Shown here piece after piece: positions 1 through 6,548 of a stretch of 7,807 nucleotides of DNA. The notes under the pieces are model-generated. The model was not told the origin of the DNA. It did not search any database and saw nothing but the letters and a program-made list of their open reading frames with translations. Position numbers and translations under genes: made by a program. Within the stretch, counting starts at the first letter, position 1; each line of letters opens with the position of its first letter. This stretch comes from Eubacterium sp. (GTDB lineage: Bacteria > Bacillota > Clostridia > Lachnospirales > Lachnospiraceae): the NCBI GenBank assembly GCA_017616955.1, contig JAFZXD010000198.1:1-7807 (forward strand), in the 5' to 3' direction.

Positions 1-3000
1 ATTTCCTTTTTCCAATCTTCTGACACTTATTCCGTATAGTCCCATTCCTTCAGAAGGAAAAGTAGCGGAATAACTTCCCGGATTATCCGAGGATAGAATC
101 AGCTTCTTGGATTCACCATCGGGAGTTGTATAAACTCCTTCAACAACAGTGTCTTCTGAATATTCGGAAGCCTGATACTTTACCTCTATCTTATCTCTTC
201 TCTTATATACATTCAGAACATCCTCACCTATACCATTTTCCATGCAGGTATAATCAAGTATTCGTTTCCACATCTCTGCGTAGTCCTGCATTCCCGCCAG
301 ATCTTTAGCCCAGCTACCGGATGCATTTGTCGTCCACGCAACAGTACTTCCCAGTCCATATTGCCAGCTTGCCAGAAGCGGATCTTCTTCATCCGTACTG
401 ATTATCTCACGACTTTCAGGTTTTGCCGTAGTAGCAATGTATGATGAAATGTGCGGAATGCCATCTGAATAAAGTCCCGAAACGAGTTCATTTGACGTAT
501 TGACACTCAGACCAAAATCACCGTTTTTAAAATATGTATCTCCGGAAAGATATATCTCTTCAACGAATATCTTGGGAACTTCCGAAGAAGAATCCGAATA
601 GTAATATCTTCCGCCGCATTCTCCGGCAAGTTTCTCAAGAAGCTGGGTATCCGAATCTTCTCCGACCGCAATGGTCGACATAGTTATATTGTTATCATTT
701 ATAAACTTCGTAACATCGCTGAAGTCCTTCGTCTCGCCTTCACCGTCCGTAAGAAGCAATATATGCTTTACACCGGCATCGACCTTGGAGATCTCATTTG
801 CCGCCTCCTTAAGACCGGGCTTGATAGTTGTTCCGCCCTGAATTCCTATACCTTCGATGGTACGAGCGATTGCATCCTTGTCTTCAGCTTTGACTATACT
901 CTGTCTCCACGAGAAATTGTTACTAAATGTAAGAACTCCGACATAATCATTCTTAGACAGATTGTTCACAGCTTCAAGAGCAGCATCTACAGCCACATCT
1001 ATCTTGCTTCTTCCAACCTGCTGTCCGTCTTGAGTAGTTTTACCCGAATCACTCATGGAACCGGAACAGTCTATGACCATTACCAGTGCAAGAGAAGGTG
1101 CTTCATTTATTCCTTTAGGAAGCATACTTACCGGCAGGATTTCATCAAGTACCGTATCTCTGTATCCACCGGGAGCAAAGCTCTCCTTTCCACCTGTAAC
1201 GATCAGTCCGCCACCAAAGTCTTTTACGTAGCTTTCCAGATTCTCCACGAAGCTTTCAGGCATATCCGATATGAATGCGTTATCTATGATTATTGTCTTG
1301 TAGTTGAGCATATCCATCATAGTTTCAGGCGCATTTATCGCAGAAACCACTGTCAGATTCACATTGAGAGTTTTCAGCAGATTTTCAAATCCGGAACTAT
1401 CCTCGGCAAGACCGGATACAAGAAGTACACTTCGAGGCGCCTCAACTACGGAGGCCGCTATGACACTGTTATTCTCAGCCACAGCATCTCCGGCAGCCTC
1501 AACTGTTACTCTCTTCTGCTCGATAGCATTTTCACCGGCAGTCCCTTTTATGACAAATGTATTCTCCCCGGGACTCAAACTAACGTTCATCTCGTCCTGA
1601 ACTTCACTGCTGTTCCATACTTTTATGACTGCATCTGTAGGATAAGAGCTATATACATTTACCTTCATGGAATATGCATCACCAACGGCCATTTTATCAG
1701 GCATATCTACATACTCTATATATACATCTCCTGCCATAGTATCCTCAAACATACGAGCACATATCTCGACGTTTTCTTCATTTATTACATTCTGAAGATT
1801 GCGGATATCGCCTATCGTCTCTTTTCCGTCCGTAAGAACAACGATACGTCCCACAGAATCATCCGGTATCATTGAAACTGCATGTTTCACCGCATTTTCT
1901 ATATCTGTTTCCGAAGGATCGGGATTCGAAGCTATGTCCATCAGATCATCGTCACTCACAAATTGATCGGCTATAGCATCTTTTCCGAACGTTACTATTC
2001 CGTATTTTTCGCCCGAAGGTTTACTGCTCATGACAGCACGAAGATAATCCTCCAAATCTCCCATACGAGTCAGAAGGCTTCCCGACATATCCACTACAAA
2101 TATCGTAGCCGTTTTCTTTTTTCTTCCCGGAAGTCGAATTCCGAAAAGTGCCAGTAATACAAGAATAAGAAGTCCAAGACGAATATACAGATCAAGCCCC
2201 AGACCCACTCTGTTTCTCAGAGCATATATGATCCAGTCTATAACAAGCATAATAAGTGCCAGAAGAAGACACAGCCATCTGAGAGAACTGAGACGAAGTC
2301 CGTCGCCGCCTTTTTCCGCAAATTCATAACCTTCATACGACAGGCTTCCATCACTTTCTTCAGCCGGATATCTCACAACAAAGAATTCTTCTGAAGAATC
2401 GCTTATCTTATAGAGTCCCGCCTTTCCGAAGCCGGTAGTTTCTGAGAATCCGGGAGCATCTTCTCGTGTAATCTTCGCATTCTTGCTGACTGTATGACTG
2501 ATCTCAGGAACATCACCTGCGGTTATATATGTGCTCTGGATCATCTTGTCATTTGACAGATATGCTACCGCATCAGCTACAAAGATTGGAAATTCTGCCA
2601 TAAGCGGAAGTTCACTGTTTCTTATATCGAATCCCAGAACAACACATTTAATTCCTTTATTATCGCCGTAATAAGCAACCGTCTTTTCTGTTCCGTCTTC
2701 TCCGGTAACAACCATCAGCGGCTCTGCCCAATCCGGCGTCTTTAAAACACTGAGCTCACTCGCGCCAAATGAATAATTGGACATATCAGTTATAAGATCA
2801 CCGGTTTTCACTGTAACCATAGCTCCACTGATATGTTCACTATCCTCATCACTATATCCCTGAACCAGTCTCGGGACATCCTTGATCACGAGATCTGCTC
2901 TGTCGTAAATAGCTATCTTTTCATCTTTGGAATCTTCTATATCACTATCTGTAGCTACTTTTATGACAGTATTTCCCGTAGCTGCCATATAAGCTTTCTC

Positions 3001-4008
3001 GAAGTATATATTACCCACTCCGACAAGATAACACTGCGTATCAACAACCTTATCTACAACAGCATACGCCGTGTTATCGCTGTCAAGTCCATCCTGCATA
3101 TCAGGTTTCGAAGTATCTTTAAAGCGTATAGAACTCAGCTGTGCTTTTACATAGTTTCCGGATATAGATTTGCCCAGCATAAGAACTGTATTGGAATCAT
3201 GTTCCGAAACATCTACCGTTCTGACCTCGATCAGGTTATCCTTCTCATCATAAAGAGATACATCAAATACCGCTGTTCCTTCGCCTGTCACGATAAATGA
3301 CATAGCAACATCATAGAGTCCTTCTTCATTTTCTCTGATACTCAGCTGTGATATACCTACATTACATGCCGGTTCTCCGTATATTCTGACTTCTGCCCCA
3401 AGCTTTGCAGCCATCATTTCCAGAGACTCCGCTCCATCACCGTCAGTAAGGATCAGAACCTTCTTAGCGTCCAGAGATTCTATAGCACTTTCTGCCTTAC
3501 TGATATCTCCCGCTTCGTCTGTAGGTTTGAGTCCCGAAAGCACTCTTTTCAGTCGGATCTTATCTCTGCTTGAACTTATCTCATTCTGAATTTTTCCGGA
3601 ACATGTCACTATACTGATCTCCCCGGAAGAATTATCCACATAGTCCTTTGCATCAAGAATAGCCTGTTCAAATCTCGTAGAATTCTTGCCATTCATTTTA
3701 AATGACATACTACCGGAAGTATCTATAACGATAACAGTCTTTTCGGAATAACCGGATTTGCCCATCTTTATAGCCGGAGACATAGCCGCAAACATCAAAA
3801 GAAGAAGAGCTGCAATCTCAAGAAACATCAAGATATTCTTGATGAGTTTTCTTGCAAATGTAGCACTTCTTTCATTTCGTTCTGCTTCCTTCCAAAGCAT
3901 AAGTGAAGGCATAACCTTAGTTATACCCTTTGGTTTCAGCATATATAAAATTATGATAATAGGGACTCCCACCAAAAATATCAGTGGGATCAGTGAACCA
4001 AATGTCAT
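1..4008 (-). CDS. Giant membrane protein with three VWA domains, BatA-like N-terminus (C-terminus off window)
   Basis: The frame is open from ATG at 4008 to base 1, giving 1336 codons with no stop seen, so the C-terminus is missing. The N-terminus looks like the BatA (aerotolerance regulator) family: hydrophobic segments at about residues 4-24 and 59-78 flank a Lys/Arg-rich loop. VWA1 has the metal-site motif D96-x-S98-x-S100, T163 and D189. A beta-rich region follows, with the BatA-type FDIRNSELPL motif near residue 465. Two more membrane segments (about 577-598 and 606-626) precede VWA2 (D640/S642/S644, T701, D727). A glutamine-amidotransferase-like fold at about 858-965 contains GGGLIVTGG but no catalytic Cys. 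VWA3 follows (D980/S982/S984, T1060 or T1061, D1088), then a region containing WQYGLGSTVAWTT and a beta-rich tail. All three metal sites look intact. Related proteins are membrane-anchored and often sit beside MoxR ATPase and DUF58 genes, which are absent here. The start is supported by GGAG 8 bases upstream. The exact role is unknown; an envelope or protein-interaction function is inferred. Confidence 0.93.
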   Translation of the reverse strand, partial: MTFGSLIPLIFLVGVPIIIILYMLKPKGITKVMPSLMLWKEAERNERSATFARKLIKNILMFLEIAALLLLMFAAMSPAIKMGKSGYSEKTVIVIDTSGSMSFKMNGKNSTRFEQAILDAKDYVDNSSGEISIVTCSGKIQNEISSSRDKIRLKRVLSGLKPTDEAGDISKAESAIESLDAKKVLILTDGDGAESLEMMAAKLGAEVRIYGEPACNVGISQLSIRENEEGLYDVAMSFIVTGEGTAVFDVSLYDEKDNLIEVRTVDVSEHDSNTVLMLGKSISGNYVKAQLSSIRFKDTSKPDMQDGLDSDNTAYAVVDKVVDTQCYLVGVGNIYFEKAYMAATGNTVIKVATDSDIEDSKDEKIAIYDRADLVIKDVPRLVQGYSDEDSEHISGAMVTVKTGDLITDMSNYSFGASELSVLKTPDWAEPLMVVTGEDGTEKTVAYYGDNKGIKCVVLGFDIRNSELPLMAEFPIFVADAVAYLSNDKMIQSTYITAGDVPEISHTVSKNAKITREDAPGFSETTGFGKAGLYKISDSSEEFFVVRYPAEESDGSLSYEGYEFAEKGGDGLRLSSLRWLCLLLALIMLVIDWIIYALRNRVGLGLDLYIRLGLLILVLLALFGIRLPGRKKKTATIFVVDMSGSLLTRMGDLEDYLRAVMSSKPSGEKYGIVTFGKDAIADQFVSDDDLMDIASNPDPSETDIENAVKHAVSMIPDDSVGRIVVLTDGKETIGDIRNLQNVINEENVEICARMFEDTMAGDVYIEYVDMPDKMAVGDAYSMKVNVYSSYPTDAVIKVWNSSEVQDEMNVSLSPGENTFVIKGTAGENAIEQKRVTVEAAGDAVAENNSVIAASVVEAPRSVLLVSGLAEDSSGFENLLKTLNVNLTVVSAINAPETMMDMLNYKTIIIDNAFISDMPESFVENLESYVKDFGGGLIVTGGKESFAPGGYRDTVLDEILPVSMLPKGINEAPSLALVMVIDCSGSMSDSGKTTQDGQQVGRSKIDVAVDAALEAVNNLSKNDYVGVLTFSNNFSWRQSIVKAEDKDAIARTIEGIGIQGGTTIKPGLKEAANEISKVDAGVKHILLLTDGEGETKDFSDVTKFINDNNITMSTIAVGEDSDTQLLEKLAGECGGRYYYSDSSSEVPKIFVEEIYLSGDTYFKNGDFGLSVNTSNELVSGLYSDGIPHISSYIATTAKPESREIISTDEEDPLLASWQYGLGSTVAWTTNASGSWAKDLAGMQDYAEMWKRILDYTCMENGIGEDVLNVYKRRDKIEVKYQASEYSEDTVVEGVYTTPDGESKKLILSSDNPGSYSATFPSEGMGLYGISVRRLEKGN

Positions 4009-4016
4009 ACCCTCTG

Positions 4017-4020
4017 CTCC
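4017..4020 (-). promoter_or_regulatory. Ribosome-binding site of the VWA gene
   Basis: GGAG on the minus strand, 8 bases before the ATG at 4008. It lies in the 16-base gap after the YfiH-family stop codon. A second purine run, GAGGG, sits closer to the ATG but is too near to be the main site. It supports the ATG at 4008 and suggests translation from a shared transcript. Confidence 0.7.
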
Positions 4021-4024
4021 GTTT

Positions 4025-5044
4025 TTATGATAAAGAAATAATTCCTGCGTTCAGTCCGCGTCTTCCTTTTGTGTATCTATGAGAGAAAAACAGATCATGA
4101 TTCTTCATAGTACATAATCTAGTATTATAAATGTGCGACAGCTTAAGACCGGCATTCGCAAGAATCACTTCATTCAGCGACCAGAGATTAAGCATATATC
4201 TTTTTCTAAACTTAACGGTTCTGAATATATCATAAGACGCACCGGGCAGCGGCTGAATAACCCCTTTATAGGTATATGGTATCTCTCTGCCACCATCCGT
4301 ATAGCTTCCGGACTTACAATTAACCCAAACGTCATTACTCTTTTCTATTTCCGTATAGCTTACATTATCGTCACTCATGTCAACAAAATTGCATCTGTAA
4401 ACCTGTTTGATGACATTTTCATCCACTTCGTAGTTATCAGCACTGATAGAAGGACCTATAACCGCATGGATATTCTCCGGAAGACAGCCAAATTCCTCAA
4501 CCATTTTAAGGACAGTTTTGGCAGCTATTCCCGCAACCGTTCCACGCCATCCGGCATGCACACTTCCGATAACTCGGCTGATTGGATCAGCAAGAAGAAT
4601 CGGAACACAGTCGGCCGCATATACGATAAGCGGAAGATTCTTCACATTCGTAATCTGAGCATCTACGTTCTCGTGAGTCAGAGGTCGTGTAATCCCATCA
4701 CCTGCATCTTCTTCTTTTACCACAAGGATGTTGTCGTTATGCAGCTGATTCGGGCAGGATATTCTGGTGTAATCTATACCCATGCTTTCACCGATTCGTC
4801 TGTAATTCTCCATCACCTTTTCCACGTCATCGTCAAGATGAATGCCCATATTGAGAGACTCATATATTCCCTCACTGACTCCACCAAGTCTGGTGGTGAA
4901 TCCATGCTTTATTCCATTCAGTTCCGTAAAACCTTTAACCTGGACAAACGGCGCTTCACCATCCACATTCAGTGTACGGTTATACCCATTCATCAGGTCA
5001 CTGTAATTCATGTCTACTATACTTCTTGCTGTTTCTATATCCAA
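4025..5044 (-). CDS. pgeF: YfiH/PgeF family multicopper-oxidase-like protein (polyphenol oxidase/LACC1 family)
   Basis: This is a 339-residue cytoplasmic-type protein with no signal peptide or membrane segment. Family hallmarks are GFTTRLGGVSEG (48-59), NQLHNDN with H102, AADCVPILLADP with C146, and VHAGWRGT with H163. H102, C146 and H163 form the expected metal-binding triad. IGPSIS near 196 and the C-terminal CT...HDLFFSHR region are also typical. Characterised members act as purine nucleoside phosphorylase/adenosine deaminase-type enzymes, and E. coli YfiH (PgeF) edits peptidoglycan precursors; which activity applies here cannot be read from sequence. It is longer than the usual 240-280 residues: about 47 residues precede GFTTRLGG, and there is extra sequence at about 228-275. 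The start is TTG at 5044, because an in-frame TAA lies at 5060-5062 and GGAG sits 10 bases upstream; ATG at residue 12 is the main alternative. It is 26 bases from the xylanase stop and 16 from the next gene, so probably co-transcribed with both. Confidence 0.93.
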   Translation of the reverse strand: MDIETARSIVDMNYSDLMNGYNRTLNVDGEAPFVQVKGFTELNGIKHGFTTRLGGVSEGIYESLNMGIHLDDDVEKVMENYRRIGESMGIDYTRISCPNQLHNDNILVVKEEDAGDGITRPLTHENVDAQITNVKNLPLIVYAADCVPILLADPISRVIGSVHAGWRGTVAGIAAKTVLKMVEEFGCLPENIHAVIGPSISADNYEVDENVIKQVYRCNFVDMSDDNVSYTEIEKSNDVWVNCKSGSYTDGGREIPYTYKGVIQPLPGASYDIFRTVKFRKRYMLNLWSLNEVILANAGLKLSHIYNTRLCTMKNHDLFFSHRYTKGRRGLNAGIISLS

Positions 5045-5054
5045 ATCTAAAATA

Positions 5055-5058
5055 CTCC
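5055..5058 (-). promoter_or_regulatory. Ribosome-binding site that fixes the TTG start of the YfiH-family gene
   Basis: GGAG on the minus strand, 10 bases before TTG at 5044. No ATG or GTG occurs between the upstream in-frame TAA (5060-5062) and this TTG. The first in-frame ATG, at codon 12, has only a weak purine-rich stretch ahead of it. An identical GGAG lies 11 bases further upstream inside a duplicated decamer. Confidence 0.6.
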
Positions 5059-5075
5059 GTTATTGCTCCGTTATT
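5055..5075. repeat. Tandem 10-bp direct repeat at the xylanase/YfiH junction
   Basis: CTCCGTTATT occurs at 5055-5064 and again at 5066-5075, one base apart. On the coding strand each copy reads AATAACGGAG and holds both a TAA and a GGAG. The upstream copy supplies the xylanase stop codon (5071-5073). The downstream copy supplies the ribosome-binding site of the next gene and the in-frame stop before it. It looks like a small local duplication. Confidence 0.8.
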
Positions 5076-6525
5076 CTACGAAAACGTAAAATGCCGGTTT
5101 TGCTTTATAATCACCATCGAACAGAAGCGGACACTGGAGCGATTCTCCATTCGCACCGCCACCTACGTTACTCATCTGCTGAAGCCATGAATATGTATCA
5201 ATAACTCCCCAGAGAGTAATTCCCGAAACTGTGATTCCATCTTCTTTGTTCAGTTCTTTTAACTTCTCATATATGGCTTTGTAATAATCAGCCTGACGCT
5301 CGTATTCTTCAGGAAGCTTCTCCTCCGTACCGTCAAACATAGGACTTGCCTTAACATCGAGCTCTGTCAGCATTACCTTACCCACAACTTCGGCATATGC
5401 TTTTGCTGCATCCTCGATCTGTCCGGCAGTCGGTGCACTTACAGTGTAATGTCCCTGCATTCCAAAGCCATCTATTCTTGTTCCTTCTGCATCCTTTACA
5501 TCTTGAATAAGCTGAATGATTCCTTTTCTTTTCAGAGTGTCACACTCATTATAATCGTTATAATAAAGTTCGAGATCAGTTGGTGCATACATGTTGGCAA
5601 ACTTAAATGCATTTATAATAAACTCATTGCTTTCATATACTTTCCACCAGCTCGACTTACTTCCGTGAGTTGAATCCGTAAGCTTGTCATTTCCCGGTTC
5701 CAAATCACTTCTATAGGTATGCGTGCTGTCGCTGATTGCTTCATTTACAACATCCCAGCCATAGAACATTCCCTTGTACTTACTGTCTTCTCCGGTATAA
5801 TACTCAAGGACTGACTTGATATACCATTCAAGTCGCTTGTTCATCTCTTCGGATGAGACATACTCATTGTTCTTATCATAGCCCTCATGGAAGAACCACT
5901 CAGGAGTCTGCGAATGCCATACAAGTACATGACCTCTTATCTTGATCAGCTTATTGGGATTCGCATCGTTCCATTCTTTTATCTTATCTAAAATGTTATC
6001 CGCTCTGGAAAAATCCAGTTTAGGAACCACTATGGTCTCACCGTTAAGCTCTACTTCCTGAAGACGGCTTTCCGAGATTGAATCATTACTATATCCAAAT
6101 AATGCATCCGGCTTAAGTTCATTTTCCAGAGTAACAGCATTAAAATGCTTTTCAACAAGCTTCATAAGATTCTTGTCATTTACACCCGCTCCGACACATG
6201 TTCCGCATATTGCATCCGGTCCAAGTCCCTTATCCGATGCTACAGCTGAACGAAGGTCAGGAATATTCGTTTCAATAACTGAATCTGCGCTTTCAGTACT
6301 CTTTGCATCAGCTGTTGTTGAGTCCCCTTCGGAGGCTTCACTTGTTGCTGTATCTGCAGCCTCTGTAGTTTTTTCTTCTGTTATATCTTCTGTCTTTTCT
6401 TCTACACTTTCCGTTGTCGCTACTGTGTTGTCATCAGCAGCCGGCTGTGTACCGCAGCCACAGATTGAGATCATCATGGATGCCGCAAGGCTTGCGCACA
6501 CAACACCTTTAAAAACCTTCTTCAT
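5071..6525 (-). CDS. GH10 endo-1,4-beta-xylanase, predicted lipoprotein
   Basis: This 484-residue enzyme is predicted to hydrolyse internal beta-1,4 bonds of xylan outside the cell. A lipoprotein signal peptide covers residues 1-23, with lipobox ICGC and C24 as the lipidated Cys. A Thr/Glu/Ser/Ala/Asp-rich, proline-poor linker (about 27-86) should hold the catalytic domain off the membrane. The GH10 barrel spans about 91-484, with TLENELKPD (132-140), HVLVWHSQTPEW (199-210), WDVVNEA with acid/base E262, NDYN (323-326), TELD with nucleophile E388, and the late TLWG motif with W439. Both catalytic glutamates and the usual subsite residues are present, so the enzyme should be active. A loop of about 25 extra residues (147-173) follows TLENELKPD. 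No carbohydrate-binding module is seen. The ATG at 6525 has GAGGG 6 bases upstream, and the gene starts 23 bases after the GH43 stop, which implies co-transcription. Family assignment is firm; the exact substrate range is not. Confidence 0.97.
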   Translation of the reverse strand: MKKVFKGVVCASLAASMMISICGCGTQPAADDNTVATTESVEEKTEDITEEKTTEAADTATSEASEGDSTTADAKSTESADSVIETNIPDLRSAVASDKGLGPDAICGTCVGAGVNDKNLMKLVEKHFNAVTLENELKPDALFGYSNDSISESRLQEVELNGETIVVPKLDFSRADNILDKIKEWNDANPNKLIKIRGHVLVWHSQTPEWFFHEGYDKNNEYVSSEEMNKRLEWYIKSVLEYYTGEDSKYKGMFYGWDVVNEAISDSTHTYRSDLEPGNDKLTDSTHGSKSSWWKVYESNEFIINAFKFANMYAPTDLELYYNDYNECDTLKRKGIIQLIQDVKDAEGTRIDGFGMQGHYTVSAPTAGQIEDAAKAYAEVVGKVMLTELDVKASPMFDGTEEKLPEEYERQADYYKAIYEKLKELNKEDGITVSGITLWGVIDTYSWLQQMSNVGGGANGESLQCPLLFDGDYKAKPAFYVFVE

Positions 6526-6531
6526 ATTATT

Positions 6532-6536
6532 CCCTC
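6532..6536 (-). promoter_or_regulatory. Ribosome-binding site of the GH10 xylanase
   Basis: GAGGG on the minus strand, 6 bases before the ATG at 6525, within the 23-base gap after the GH43 stop codon. It confirms the start that gives a complete lipoprotein signal peptide. Confidence 0.75.
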
Positions 6537-6548
6537 AAATATATAGTC

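Noticed and set aside
763..1875. 370-codon open frame on the plus strand opposite the VWA gene
   Set aside because: It is the antisense of a frame with three clear VWA motifs. Its translation is rich in Tyr, His, Ile and Cys without domain logic, and it has no credible ribosome-binding site.
2833..3300. 155-codon plus-strand frame within the BatA-like half
   Set aside because: It is antisense to the continuous VWA frame, with no domain signal and no ribosome-binding site of note.
4133..5050. 305-codon open frame on the plus strand opposite the YfiH-family gene
   Set aside because: The minus strand carries the conserved H102/C146/H163 motifs across the whole stretch. The plus-strand product has no recognisable pattern.
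5045..5070. Possible transcription terminator between xylanase and YfiH-family genes
   Set aside because: The sequence holds a direct repeat, not an inverted one, and no stem followed by a T run is visible.
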